Positions 24,742 to 33,804 are shown, counted from the stretch's first letter. The stretch is DNA of 64,000 nt from Clostridia bacterium (GCA_017517325.1 JAFWZW010000004.1:167295-231294), one strand, 5' to 3'. Numbers and translations are program-made. Notes: a model not told the origin generated them from the letters alone.

Positions 24742-26556
24742 TTATGCGGCAGGTGCTGCTTCTGCAGCGGGTGCATCCTCGATGGCTTCAAAGTGGAGAA
24801 CTTTATCCAGCTTTGTGATCTTGGAAACGTAAGCCTTGTAGTCATTACGCCAACCGCAGTTGTTCTGCCAGTTGGAATAAGAATCGGAGAAGAGACCGTT
24901 GGGGTTCTTGTAGATCTCGTTATAAGCGTTCTTCAAAATGTTGAAGTAATCGTCGGTACCGTAGGTGACCTGCTCATAGAGGGGATCCAGATAAGTTTTC
25001 CACTCCTGGAAGAGCTTCAGCCATTTTTCTTCCTTTTCGGCGGTCCAATCGTAACGGAAGCCAAGGAAAGCGTTCATATGGGAGTTCAGGTTCTTCTGCT
25101 TGGCAACTTCGATGGAATTGGGATCCATAGTATCGGGAATGTAACCCAAAAGGGCGTTACCAACTCTGTAGGGATCCATAGAATAGGAATCGTCGATCAC
25201 GGTGATCATAGGATCATCCTTAAGATCGGAAACCTTATTGTAGTGAACTTCTTCCAGACCGTATGCCAAAAGGTTGTGAAGTTCGGGATCGGTAGACATA
25301 AGCTGGAGGATCTCCATAGCTCTTTCAGGCTCCGCGCAATGCTTGCTGATACCGTAGAGACCCACGTTCAAAGCGGCGGTGGTGTTAAAGTCAGCACCCT
25401 TATAAAGAACGGCGGTGTAGCCCTTTGCTTCCCATTCAGCCTTTTCGGCGGGGGTCAATTCCTTCACGGTTGCGAAGAAGTTTTCAGCGTTATCGGAAAG
25501 GTAGCCTGCCTTGCGGTAAGCGGCCTTGGTTGCACAGTAATCAACGAAAGCGGTACCGTAGGAGCTGTTGGGGTTCAGAGTGGAAGAAGCATTGACAGCG
25601 GTATATTTGCCGCCAAGCAAGGTATCGTAAAACACGCCTGCGGCGTGGGCCATATCCACGTTGGGATCGTAAGCCACACCTTCAGGAGCCCAATCGCCGT
25701 AGAAAGCGCCGGTGCCGGGCTCGTTTGCTACGACCTGCGCGTAAGCAGCTTCCAGATCGGTCACGGAGCGAACCTTGGTAAGATCAACGTTGTACTTTGC
25801 GGCAAGGTCGCTTCTCACCAAAAGGAAGGTTTCGTTGGTGGTGATTCCCTGATTGTTGGGAATGCCGTATACGCCGGTGCCAACGGTTGCGGCGGTAAGG
25901 TAAGAGGGGAATACGTAGTCGTTGATTCTCTTGAACTTACCGATCAGGAAGTTGTTGATATCCTGCAGAAGACCCTGCTCGATCCAGCTGTAGTATTCGG
26001 TCATACCGGGGATGTAGATGATATCCATCTGCACGTCCTTTACGGTAGCAACGTCTTTACCCATTTCGATGAGCTCGGCTTCTTCTTCGGCCTTTTTCTT
26101 GGCTTCTTCTTCAGCCTTCTTGGCCTCTTCGCGCTGCTTCTGCTCGAACTTGATGCGCTCTTCCTTGCTCAAAGAATTCTTGTAAACCATAATGCTTGCT
26201 TCTGCAGCGGCCTTTTCTGCAGCGGCCTGCTTCTTGGCGGCTTCTTCAGCAGCAAATTTATCGTACATATCGTTCAGCGCCTTCTGATATTCGTCTTCGG
26301 TAAAGAAGCGAAGATCGATGGCGGTTTTATACTTTGCAACGCAATGCTCGCTGACTTTCTTTTCAACAGCGGCCAATGCCTCATCGGTGGTTTTTTCACC
26401 GGTAACGGCATAAATCGTCAAAACCAGGTTCTTTCTTTGAACCTCTGCCTGTACTTCTTCTTCACCCTCTTCCTCTTCCGACGAGGTGCAAGCGGTCATG
26501 CACATGGAAAGGAGCATGATGAGAGCCAAAACCAGGCACATCAGTCTTTTTGTCAT
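24742..26556 (-). CDS. Solute-binding lipoprotein with charged helical insertion
   Basis: 604 residues. Lipoprotein signal with MTAC (Cys23), an acidic linker, and a first strand-helix pair (VLTIYAVTGEKTTDEAL). Residues about 98-165 are an Ala/Glu/Lys-rich helix (AAKKQAAAEKAAAEA; KKAEEEAKKKAEEEA) that reads like coiled coil inserted into the N-lobe. The binding-protein fold resumes at VKDVQMDIIYIPGMTEYYSWIEQGLLQDI and ends with an Ala/Pro tail. Resembles DUF3502/type-1 carbohydrate binding proteins, but no permease is adjacent. Own promoter and AAGGAGG ribosome-binding site. Confidence 0.8.
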   Translation of the reverse strand: MTKRLMCLVLALIMLLSMCMTACTSSEEEEGEEEVQAEVQRKNLVLTIYAVTGEKTTDEALAAVEKKVSEHCVAKYKTAIDLRFFTEDEYQKALNDMYDKFAAEEAAKKQAAAEKAAAEASIMVYKNSLSKEERIKFEQKQREEAKKAEEEAKKKAEEEAELIEMGKDVATVKDVQMDIIYIPGMTEYYSWIEQGLLQDINNFLIGKFKRINDYVFPSYLTAATVGTGVYGIPNNQGITTNETFLLVRSDLAAKYNVDLTKVRSVTDLEAAYAQVVANEPGTGAFYGDWAPEGVAYDPNVDMAHAAGVFYDTLLGGKYTAVNASSTLNPNSSYGTAFVDYCATKAAYRKAGYLSDNAENFFATVKELTPAEKAEWEAKGYTAVLYKGADFNTTAALNVGLYGISKHCAEPERAMEILQLMSTDPELHNLLAYGLEEVHYNKVSDLKDDPMITVIDDSYSMDPYRVGNALLGYIPDTMDPNSIEVAKQKNLNSHMNAFLGFRYDWTAEKEEKWLKLFQEWKTYLDPLYEQVTYGTDDYFNILKNAYNEIYKNPNGLFSDSYSNWQNNCGWRNDYKAYVSKITKLDKVLHFEAIEDAPAAEAAPAA

Positions 26557-26581
26557 GAGTGGGAATCCTCCTTGAATTTTG

Positions 26582-26601
26582 GGCGCAATACTCCTTGCGC
26601 C
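26582..26601 (-). other. Stem-loop in the 5' leader of the solute-binding protein mRNA
   Basis: GGCGCAA (26582-26588) pairs with TTGCGCC (26595-26601) over a six-base loop, between the promoter and the ribosome-binding site. Could stabilise the transcript or be an operator. Confidence 0.45.
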
Positions 26602-26611
26602 AATTACCTAT

Positions 26612-26640
26612 ATTTTACACGAAAAGCGCCAAAGTGTCAA
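26612..26640 (-). promoter_or_regulatory. Promoter of the 24742-26556 solute-binding protein
   Basis: Reverse strand TTGACA (26635-26640), 17-base spacer, TAAAAT (26612-26617). Confidence 0.8.
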
Positions 26641-26737
26641 GTCAATTGCCTTCCGTCATTATCCCTAAATTGCGGGTTGTAAAACTGTATCACTTGCCAA
26701 ATTGTGGGCTTTTTGTAAAGCAAATGTAACGGAATTC

Positions 26738-27898
26738 TTAATCCAGATAATCCTTCAGCTTTTTGGCGCGGCTGGGGTGGCGCAATTTGCGCAGAGCCTT
26801 GGCTTCGATCTGACGGATACGCTCACGGGTGATATTGAATTCCTTGCCTACCTCTTCCAGGGTGCGGCTTCTGCCGTCGTCAAAGCCGAAGCGAAGCTTC
26901 AGGACCTGCATTTCTCTGGGGGTGAGGGTGTGCAGAACCTCCTCCAGCTGTTCCCGCAGCATCGTGTAGCTTGCGGCTTCTGCGGGGGCGGGTGCATCGT
27001 CATCGGGAATGAAGTCGCCCAGGTGGCTGTCCTCCTCTTCACCGATGGGGGTTTCAAGGGATACGGGCTCCTGTGCGATCTTCATAGTCTCGCGCACCTT
27101 TTCCACGGGAATGTTCATGACTTCGGCAATTTCTTCCGCGCTTGCCTCGTGCCCCAATTCCTGCAGGAGCTGACGGGAAACACGCAGAACCTTATTGATG
27201 GTTTCCACCATATGAACGGGAATACGAATGGTTCGGGCCTGATCCGCAATGGCGCGGGTTATGGCCTGACGGATCCACCAAGTGGCGTAGGTGGAGAATT
27301 TAAAGCCCTTGTTGTAGTCGAATTTTTCCACGGCCTTCATCAGACCCAGGTTTCCTTCCTGAATGAGATCCAGGAAGAACATACCTCTGCCAACGTAGCG
27401 CTTGGCGATGCTGACCACCAGACGCAGGTTTGCTTCCACCAGCTTTTGCTTGGCATCCTCGCGCTCGAATTCGGATTCTCCCTCGATCATAACCTGCGCC
27501 AAACGCAGCTCCTCTTCGCCGGAGAGCAGGGGAACCTTGCCGATCTCCTTTAAGTACATTCTCACGTGGTCTTCCAGTGCCATTCCCTCGCCCTGAAGCA
27601 TTTGCTCCATTTCCTGGCTGGTTTCCATGGCTTCCACTTCTTCTTCCGCCTTCAGCTCCTCCAGGTCGGGGGCATCCATAAAGGAGGAAATGTCAACGCC
27701 GCTGGCTTCCAGTACGTCGTAGAGCTTTTCCAGCTGGTCGGATTCGTATTCCACGTCCTCCAGCATCGCCATAACCTCAGAGTTGGAAAGGCTTCCTTTT
27801 TGTTTGCCCTTTTCCAGAATGGCATCAAAGGCTTTTTTCAGTTTCTGTTCGGGGGTGAGTTCCACGATTTCCGTTTCGGTAGAGTTCTTTTTCGGCAT
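26738..27898 (-). CDS. rpoD: Housekeeping RNA polymerase sigma factor (sigma-A)
   Basis: 386 residues, close to Bacillus SigA. Region 1.2 ([21 protein letters not shown]), region 2 ([59 protein letters not shown]), region 3 and region 4 ([41 protein letters not shown]) are all intact. It directs transcription from the TTGACA/TATAAT promoters seen throughout the window. The start lies three bases after the dnaG stop, with AAAAGGAG inside dnaG, so the two are cotranscribed as in the classical macromolecular-synthesis operon. Confidence 0.98.
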   Translation of the reverse strand: MPKKNSTETEIVELTPEQKLKKAFDAILEKGKQKGSLSNSEVMAMLEDVEYESDQLEKLYDVLEASGVDISSFMDAPDLEELKAEEEVEAMETSQEMEQMLQGEGMALEDHVRMYLKEIGKVPLLSGEEELRLAQVMIEGESEFEREDAKQKLVEANLRLVVSIAKRYVGRGMFFLDLIQEGNLGLMKAVEKFDYNKGFKFSTYATWWIRQAITRAIADQARTIRIPVHMVETINKVLRVSRQLLQELGHEASAEEIAEVMNIPVEKVRETMKIAQEPVSLETPIGEEEDSHLGDFIPDDDAPAPAEAASYTMLREQLEEVLHTLTPREMQVLKLRFGFDDGRSRTLEEVGKEFNITRERIRQIEAKALRKLRHPSRAKKLKDYLD

Positions 27899-27901
27899 AA
27901 T

Positions 27902-29689
27902 TTACTCCTTTTTTGCTTTTTCCGCTTTTAATTTTTCCATCCAAGCTGATGAAAGCGGCTCATTTTTCAATTCTGTTTTCTTTTTTTCATCCTCAAGGCG
28001 CCGGATCAGTTCCAGGAGAACGGAGGTAGCGTTGTTGCCCAATTCCTCCCGCTTTTTCTTCATTCCCTCAAGCTCACCCACCTCCTGCGGGGTCAGGTTT
28101 TCGTTGAGGAAGCCAAGGGAAAGCTCCTTTTCGTCTTCCGTTAAATTCAGCAGAAGGGACATAACCTTTCGGCAAAATTCGCAATTGAAGATCTCGGGCA
28201 CCAGCCTTGGGCGGATCTTGGAATCAAAGAGATATTCCCGCCTGAGAAGCAAAATTCCCAAGATCGCTTCTTCCTTGGCGGCGCTGGCGGCAAATTTTGC
28301 CTTATCGGGGTTGACGGTATTACCCAGCCCCTGACTTTTTCGCATTTCCCGCTCCAGCTGTTCTTTTTGCTCCCGCCTTGCCTCCCGCACTGTTTCCTTG
28401 CCCGTACGGGCGCGGATCACTTCAGAAGGAAGCCCCGTCAGCTCTGCGGCGCGGCTGATGAAAAGCTCCTGTTCAATGGGATCTTTTACCTGAGAAAGCA
28501 GAGAGACCAGATCCTTCACGAAGGCGTTTTTGCCATCCATGGTATCCAATTCGTGCTTTTCAAGGAGAAGAGAGAAGAGATACTCAATGGCACCCGGTGC
28601 TTCCCGCCACAGCTTATCAAAAGCGCTTTTGCCGGCATTGCGGATAAAATCATCCGGGTCCTTCAGAGGCTTGCCCTCACCGTCGGTACCGGTAAGGGTC
28701 ATGACTCTTACGCGGAGCCCCGCCTCGGTAAGCAGGCGGATTGCCTTTACCGTTGCATTTTTTCCGGCGTTGTCTGCATCGTAGCAAATGCAGACCCGCT
28801 CCGTATAACGGGCAAGAAGGCGGCACTGATCGGGGGTGAGTGCCGTTCCCAAAGAGGCAACTGCATTGGAGACGCCGTGAGCGTGGAGGGAAACCGCATC
28901 CAAGTTTCCTTCACAAAGAATGAGCTCCTTTTCGGGGCTTTTTTTTGCTAAATTCAAAGCAAAAACGTTTCGGCTTTTTTTGAAAACGGGGGTGTCGGTG
29001 GTGTTGTAGTATTTCTGATCCTTTTCCGTACCCGGGGGAATCAGCCTTCCGCTGAAGGCTACCACGTTTCCGGCGGCGTCAATAATGGGGAAGATGGCAC
29101 GGTTGCGGAAGCGGTCGTACAGCTTTCCGTTTTTTCCCATACTGCACAAAAAGGCTTCCGTCAGCTCCTTTTCCCCGTAGCCTTTTTTCAGAAGGTGATT
29201 GGTAAGAAGGTGCCAATCGTCATCGGCATGGCCAAGGCCGAAGCGCTTGATAATGGGAAGCCCCAGACCGCGGCTCATCAGATAGTCCAAGCCTTTTTTG
29301 CCCTTTGGGGAAAGAAGATAGGCGTGCCAGAAGCGGGCTGCTTCGGCGTTCATTTCGTAAAAGCGTTTTTTGTTGATCCGCTCACCCGCCACGTCGGAAA
29401 CGGGCATAGAGAGCCCTGCACGGTTTGCCAAAAACTCAATGGCGGAAACGTAATCTAAATTTTCCATTTGCCGCACGAAGGTGATCACGTCACCTCCAGC
29501 GCCGCATCCGTAGCAGTAATAATGGGGCGGGCTGGAATAGAGAGTGAAGGAGGGGGTCTTTTCCTGATGGAAGGGGCAGCAGCCAACCATATTACTGCCG
29601 GCGCGCCGCAGGGTGGTATATTGTGCCACGATCTCTTCCAATGGGTTGCGGTTGATAACTTCTTCTATAAAGTTGTCGGGGATCCTCAC
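27902..29689 (-). CDS. dnaG: DNA primase
   Basis: 595 residues, normal length. CHC2 zinc motif CCPFHQEKTPSF...YYCYGCGAGGD (Cys38, His41, Cys59, Cys62), the RNA-polymerase core domain, and the TOPRIM metal site (LILCEGNLDAVSL; CICYDADNAGKNA) are present, followed by the DnaB-interaction region. It makes RNA primers at the replication fork. Start is GTG at 29689 with AAAGGAGG nine bases upstream. The leader region carries several DnaA-box-like sequences. Cotranscribed with rpoD. Confidence 0.98.
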   Translation of the reverse strand: MRIPDNFIEEVINRNPLEEIVAQYTTLRRAGSNMVGCCPFHQEKTPSFTLYSSPPHYYCYGCGAGGDVITFVRQMENLDYVSAIEFLANRAGLSMPVSDVAGERINKKRFYEMNAEAARFWHAYLLSPKGKKGLDYLMSRGLGLPIIKRFGLGHADDDWHLLTNHLLKKGYGEKELTEAFLCSMGKNGKLYDRFRNRAIFPIIDAAGNVVAFSGRLIPPGTEKDQKYYNTTDTPVFKKSRNVFALNLAKKSPEKELILCEGNLDAVSLHAHGVSNAVASLGTALTPDQCRLLARYTERVCICYDADNAGKNATVKAIRLLTEAGLRVRVMTLTGTDGEGKPLKDPDDFIRNAGKSAFDKLWREAPGAIEYLFSLLLEKHELDTMDGKNAFVKDLVSLLSQVKDPIEQELFISRAAELTGLPSEVIRARTGKETVREARREQKEQLEREMRKSQGLGNTVNPDKAKFAASAAKEEAILGILLLRREYLFDSKIRPRLVPEIFNCEFCRKVMSLLLNLTEDEKELSLGFLNENLTPQEVGELEGMKKKREELGNNATSVLLELIRRLEDEKKKTELKNEPLSSAWMEKLKAEKAKKE

Positions 29690-29836
29690 GGAAAACGCCT
29701 CCTTTCTTTTTGTACAAAACTATATACGACCGATTTTGAAAATTCACTTTTTTTCGTGAAAAAAATCCTCTTTCCCACATCAAAAAAATGAAGAAGATGG
29801 GAAAAAGGATAAATTCGATTATTGGATTTTTTTGAG

Positions 29837-29920
29837 TTTTCCACAGTTATTAACAGGCTTATCCCCAATCAAAACCCCATAAAACAAGGGATTTCCCCAA
29901 AATCCACAGAGTTTTCCACA
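29837..29920 (+). other. Cluster of DnaA-box-like 9-mers upstream of dnaG
   Basis: On the top strand: TTTTCCACA (29837-29845), TTATCCCCA (29859-29867), AAATCCACA (29900-29908) and TTTTCCACA (29912-29920). The first, second and fourth differ by one base from TTATCCACA. Nothing else is seen in the 275-base gap between dnaG and the pseudouridine synthase gene. Confidence 0.45.
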
Positions 29921-29963
29921 GGCTGAAGGGAATTTCACTGTGAAAAACTTTTTTGATGAAAAT

Positions 29964-30902
29964 TTATTTTTTGGGGCAAAAAAGCGGTTGAGGGGGACAG
30001 GTGACCGTTACCCCTGCAAGGTAGGAAAGAGGGGAATCCTCCTCTGGGCGGAAGGTGACCCGATGAGCCAAAAGTGCCTGATGAGAAAACTCAGGATCCT
30101 GCCGATCGGTGCCGTATTTGGAGTCTCCCACCAGAGGATTTCCCAAATAAGCGCAGGTAGCGCGGATCTGGTGGGTGCGACCGGTATGCAGAAGGATGCG
30201 TACCAGCGTGCGGTGTCTGCTTTCGTCGTAGTGCAAGGGGAAGATCTCCGTAATGGCGGTGAGATATCCGGCCTTGGGAATAGGGGAGACCAGGACGCGG
30301 TTGCACTCGCTCTCTTTCTTTAGATAAAGGGTTACGTTTTTATGGGTGGAAAAGCTTCCGTGGATCCAGGCAAGGTATTCTTTTTCAATCAGCCGATCTC
30401 GGATCAAGCGATTCATTTCCCGCAGGGCTTCAGCATTTTTGGCGCAGATCACAAGGCCCGCCGTGTTGCGGTCAATGCGGTTGCACAGGGCGGGGGCAAA
30501 AGAATTTTCTTTTTCGGGGCAAAATTCGCCCTTTTGATACAGCATGGCTTTGATATGATCAATAAGGGTGCCCGTCTTTTGGGTCTCGTCACTATGGCAG
30601 GAAAGCCCCGGCTCCTTATGACAGACCAAAAGGTTTTCGTCCTCGTAGCAAACGGTGACCCGTGGCGTCAGCTTCTTCCAAGCCTCTTCCGCCTCGCCAA
30701 AAAAATCGGGCGCCAGAAATAGTTGGAGAGTGTCCCCCTCCCGAAGCATTTGGCCAGGCTCGCAGCGTTTGCGGTTGACCTTAATCTTTTTGGTGCGGAT
30801 AGCTTTATATAAAAGGGAATTGGGCAGACCCGTGGTGACCTTCAGCACGAATTTATCCACCCGCTGGCCCGCATCGTTTTTTCCTACGGTAAAAAGCTTC
30901 AT
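29964..30902 (-). CDS. RluA-family pseudouridine synthase
   Basis: 312 residues: N-terminal S4 RNA-binding domain (VDKFVLKVTTGLPNSLLYKAIRTKKIKVN) and the pseudouridine synthase domain with catalytic Asp144 in NRIDRNTAGL and the later RTHQIRATCAYLGNPLVGDSKYG block. It isomerises uridines in 23S rRNA or tRNA; RluC, RluD and related members cannot be separated by eye. Its ATG overlaps the trmB stop by four bases, so the two RNA-modification genes form an operon. Confidence 0.93.
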   Translation of the reverse strand: MKLFTVGKNDAGQRVDKFVLKVTTGLPNSLLYKAIRTKKIKVNRKRCEPGQMLREGDTLQLFLAPDFFGEAEEAWKKLTPRVTVCYEDENLLVCHKEPGLSCHSDETQKTGTLIDHIKAMLYQKGEFCPEKENSFAPALCNRIDRNTAGLVICAKNAEALREMNRLIRDRLIEKEYLAWIHGSFSTHKNVTLYLKKESECNRVLVSPIPKAGYLTAITEIFPLHYDESRHRTLVRILLHTGRTHQIRATCAYLGNPLVGDSKYGTDRQDPEFSHQALLAHRVTFRPEEDSPLSYLAGVTVTCPPQPLFCPKK

Positions 30903-31561
30903 TCTTTATAGGCCGTTACGGCGTTGATCTTCAGGCCCTTGCCGGAAAAGTTGATCTCGTATTCGGTGAGAATGTTATCCTCCGCCCAAGGGGAGGCGTG
31001 GAGATCGCGGCAAATATCCTCCGTGCGCCAGCCGCAGGCGGCGTAGCTTTCCAGAGAGGATTCGAAGAGCAGAACGTTATCGGTCTTCTGACGGATCCAG
31101 CCTTCCTCTGCCAAGATCAGGCGATAGACCGCAAGAAAGGAGGGGGCTGTCAATCTGCGCTTTGCGTGGCGGGATTTGGGCCATGGATCGGAAAAATTCA
31201 GATAGATGGCGTCTACCTCGCCAGGGGCGAAGTATTCCCCTAATTTTGCGGCATCGGCACAGAGAAAAAGAACGTTGGAAAGCGCTTGGGTAAAGACCTT
31301 TTCCACCGCTAATAGCAGAGCCTCGCGGCAAAATTCCACGGCGACGAAAAGCGTTTCAGGGTGCCGTTTCGCCAGCTCTAAAATGAAGGCGCCCTTGCCG
31401 CAACCGATCTCCAGATGAAGGGGGGCTTTGGGATCGGGTGTGAAGCCCTCTTTTTCAAACAGACTTCTCCAAGTGCCGGGGCGGGTTTCGGGCTGAGTCA
31501 CAAGGATGGCTTCGCAACGGGCGAGGCGTTCATCGGTGTGTTTTTTCTTTCGCATTCTCAT
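30899..31561 (-). CDS. trmB: tRNA (guanine-N7)-methyltransferase
   Basis: 220 residues. SAM-binding motif LEIGCGKGAFI (residues 50-60), acidic loop FVAVEFCREALL, and the family signature NFSDPWPKSRHAKRRL are present. It forms m7G46 in the tRNA variable loop. ATG 31561 follows AGAGGATCAATTTT. First gene of a two-gene unit with the pseudouridine synthase, facing away from ctsR. Confidence 0.95.
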   Translation of the reverse strand: MRMRKKKHTDERLARCEAILVTQPETRPGTWRSLFEKEGFTPDPKAPLHLEIGCGKGAFILELAKRHPETLFVAVEFCREALLLAVEKVFTQALSNVLFLCADAAKLGEYFAPGEVDAIYLNFSDPWPKSRHAKRRLTAPSFLAVYRLILAEEGWIRQKTDNVLLFESSLESYAACGWRTEDICRDLHASPWAEDNILTEYEINFSGKGLKINAVTAYKE

Positions 31562-31600
31562 AAAATTGATCCTCTTTCAAGGTTTCGGTTTGACCTTGGT

Positions 31601-31629
31601 ATTCTATCATTTTCCGTAAGCGATTGCAA
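31601..31629 (-). promoter_or_regulatory. Promoter of the trmB operon
   Basis: Reverse strand TTGCAA (31624-31629), 17-base spacer, TAGAAT (31601-31606). Confidence 0.65.
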
Positions 31630-31715
31630 GAAAAACGGAGAAAAAAGTATCTGCGGGAGTAAAAAGGAGAAAAAAACAGTCAAAATTCTGTGAAAATGAA
31701 AGATTTTCTTCAAAA

Positions 31716-31732
31716 TTTGACTTTCTTTGACC
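31716..31732 (-). promoter_or_regulatory. CtsR box 1
   Basis: Reverse strand GGTCAAAGAAAGTCAAA matches the CtsR consensus RGTCAAANANRGTCAAA at every position; it abuts the -35 element of the ctsR promoter. Confidence 0.9.
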
Positions 31733-31760
31733 TTGACAAACGGGCAGACTGTGGTATAAT
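31733..31760 (+). promoter_or_regulatory. Promoter of the ctsR operon
   Basis: TTGACA (31733-31738), 16-base spacer, TATAAT (31755-31760), consensus in both boxes. Confidence 0.9.
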
Positions 31761-31769
31761 AATATTGAA

Positions 31770-31786
31770 AGTCAAAGAAAGTCAAA
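31770..31786 (+). promoter_or_regulatory. CtsR box 2
   Basis: AGTCAAAGAAAGTCAAA, a perfect consensus match in the opposite orientation to box 1, placed over the transcription start. One more GTCAAA follows at 31786-31792. Confidence 0.9.
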
Positions 31787-31805
31787 GTCAAAAAAGGAGA
31801 CCGTT

Positions 31806-32276
31806 ATGATCCTGTCACAAAGAATTGCACGTATGCTGGAGGAAATGCTGGAGGAGGCAGGCGGGGAGCTTTCCATCGTCCGCAACGATTTTGCCAAGAT
31901 CCTTGGGTGTGTCCCCAGTCAGATCAATTACGTGATCACCTCTCGCTTTACCCCGGAGCGGGGATATCTGGTGGAGAGCCGTCGCGGCGGCGGGGGTTTT
32001 ATCCGCATTCGGAAGGTGCCTATGGGGGAAAACGAATATCTGATGCGTTTTTACCACGCTGCCGCCCAACCCCTGGATCAGGAGACTGCAAGGGCCTACC
32101 TTTCGGAAATGGTTTCTGCGGGGATCCTTACTCAAAGAGAGGGAAGAATGATTCTTTGTGCCCTTTCGGACCGCGCCTTGGAGCCCGTTTCCCGGGAAGG
32201 GCGGGATCTGCTTCGTTCCAGGATCTTTCAAACTCAGATTTTAGAGCTGCTTTTAGAAAAGGAGATGAACGTATGA
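31806..32276 (+). CDS. ctsR: CtsR heat-shock repressor
   Basis: 156 residues. The winged-HTH domain has the family motif SQINYVITSRFTPERGYLVESRRGGGGFIRI with the Gly-rich wing that senses temperature, and a C-terminal dimer/McsB-contact domain. It represses its own operon and other class III heat-shock genes through the direct repeats seen upstream. AAAAGGAGACCGTT before ATG. The stop overlaps mcsA (ATGA). Confidence 0.97.
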   Translation: MILSQRIARMLEEMLEEAGGELSIVRNDFAKILGCVPSQINYVITSRFTPERGYLVESRRGGGGFIRIRKVPMGENEYLMRFYHAAAQPLDQETARAYLSEMVSAGILTQREGRMILCALSDRALEPVSREGRDLLRSRIFQTQILELLLEKEMNV

Positions 32277-32779
32277 ATATGAAGCTGTGTGAGCATTGCA
32301 ACAAGCACCCCGCAACGGTGCACTACCGTGAAAACAAAAACGGCGTAAAAAGTGAAAAGTGGCTTTGCGCCGCCTGTGCTGCCAAAATGGGGATCACCTT
32401 AAAGAAGGATCCCTTTGGTGAGGATTTCCTTTCCTCCTTTCCCTTGTTTGCCACGGCAAAGCCTCGGGAGGAGGGAGCGGTATGCCCTGTTTGCAAAACG
32501 CCCCTTTCCCTCATTCGCTCTAAAGGCACGTTTGGCTGTGCCGCTTGCTACGATACCTTTGCCGCAGGCCTCGATATGACCCCCTTCGTGGGGAGAGGGT
32601 ATACGGCGGGGCGCCTTGCTCCCGATGCCTTGAAGGCAGAAAAGGCGCCTGAAAATCAAGAGACGAAGAAGGATACCGTAGCTGCTCTTCGGGAACGGCT
32701 CCGTGCTGCCTTGGCGGGAGAGAATTATGAAGAAGCGGCGATCCTGCGGGATCGGATCCGTGAGGAGGAGGGAAAATAA
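32273..32779 (+). CDS. mcsA: McsA zinc-binding activator of McsB
   Basis: 168 residues from ATG 32273 overlapping the ctsR stop; AAAAGGAG lies ten bases upstream. Two zinc-binding pairs near the N terminus (CEHCNKHPATVHY, CAACAAK) and two in the middle (CPVCKT, CAACYDTF) are followed by a C-terminal UVR motif (LRAALAGENYEEAAILRDRIREEE). McsA binds and activates the McsB kinase. Second gene in the order typical of Bacillota. Confidence 0.95.
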   Translation: MNMKLCEHCNKHPATVHYRENKNGVKSEKWLCAACAAKMGITLKKDPFGEDFLSSFPLFATAKPREEGAVCPVCKTPLSLIRSKGTFGCAACYDTFAAGLDMTPFVGRGYTAGRLAPDALKAEKAPENQETKKDTVAALRERLRAALAGENYEEAAILRDRIREEEGK

Positions 32780-33792
32780 TGTATTGGTATGAGAATCAGA
32801 CCGGAGAAAACACCATCGTTCTTTCCACAAGGGTCCGTTTTGCCAGAAATCTGGAGCAATACCCCTTTCCCTCACGTCTGGATGAAGAAGGGCGTCTGAA
32901 GGTTTGGGACCAGGTGCGCCAAGCCTACGAAGGGAGGGACGCCATGGCGGTCTCCTTCGGTGACGTAGATGAGATCGTGAAGCACGCTTACGTGGAGACC
33001 CACCTTGCCAGCCGCGCTCTGGCGGCAAAAGGAAAGGGAAGCGGTCTGATCCTCTCCCGTGATGGGGAGGTTTCGGTGATGGTAGGCGAGGAGGATCACA
33101 TCCGTCTACAGGTGATCGTGCCCGGAAAAGGTGTAAAAAGGGCCTTTGAAAAAGCGGTGGAATGGATGGGCTACGCGGAAGCGCGCCTGCCCTTGGCATT
33201 CCGTGAAAAATGGGGGTATCTTACCTCCTGCCCCACCAATTTAGGTGCCGCTATGCGCCTTTCGGTGATGATCCATCTCCCCGCCATTACCCGCGGAGGC
33301 GTGATGAATACCCTTACCCGTAATTTAAACGATGCAGGCTTTACGGTGCGGGGCCTCTTCGGTGAAGGGACCCGTGAGGGGGGAGAGATCTATCAGATCT
33401 CCAATCAGACCAGCCGTGAAAAAAGCCCCGTGGAAATTGCCGAAGCCTTTGAAAAAATGCTGGAGCAGGTGGAGGCGCTGGAGAAAAAAGCAAGGGATAC
33501 CCTGCTTTCACAGAATCCCTTGGAAATGGAGGATCAGGTATTCCGTGCCTTAGGAACCTTAAAAAATGCCAGAAAAATGTCATACGGTGAATTTATTTCC
33601 CTTTACTCCAGAGTGCGCTTAGGGCGGGAGGCGCAAATGGCGGGAACGGAGCATACCGCCGTTCTGGATCGGCTCTTCGTGGAGCTGATGCCCGCACCGA
33701 TGATCCTGCGGGATGCTTCCCTTTCCGGTGAAGCTGCGCGGGATGAAGAAAGAAGCCGCATACTGCGGGAGAAACTGAATCAAACGGAATAA
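32779..33792 (+). CDS. mcsB: Protein-arginine kinase McsB
   Basis: 337 residues of the phosphagen-kinase fold: VLSTRVRFARNLEQYPFPSRL near the N terminus and the catalytic loop TSCPTNLGAAMRLSVMIHLP. It phosphorylates arginines on CtsR and aggregated proteins, marking them for ClpCP. The catalytic-loop Gly commonly found in CPTNLGTG is Ala here. Start overlaps the mcsA stop by one base (TAATG). The protein is somewhat shorter than Bacillus McsB (about 363). Confidence 0.95.
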   Translation: MYWYENQTGENTIVLSTRVRFARNLEQYPFPSRLDEEGRLKVWDQVRQAYEGRDAMAVSFGDVDEIVKHAYVETHLASRALAAKGKGSGLILSRDGEVSVMVGEEDHIRLQVIVPGKGVKRAFEKAVEWMGYAEARLPLAFREKWGYLTSCPTNLGAAMRLSVMIHLPAITRGGVMNTLTRNLNDAGFTVRGLFGEGTREGGEIYQISNQTSREKSPVEIAEAFEKMLEQVEALEKKARDTLLSQNPLEMEDQVFRALGTLKNARKMSYGEFISLYSRVRLGREAQMAGTEHTAVLDRLFVELMPAPMILRDASLSGEAARDEERSRILREKLNQTE

Positions 33793-33804
33793 GGAGGGTT
33801 TGTG

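Noticed and set aside
24793-26682. 629-codon open frame antisense to the solute-binding lipoprotein
   Set aside because: Shadow frame; runs over the promoter and signal-peptide region of the real gene and has no recognisable domain.
29837-29920. Replication origin (oriC) next to dnaG
   Set aside because: DnaA-box-like sites are imperfect and few, and dnaA, dnaN or rpmH are absent; more likely regulatory or chance.
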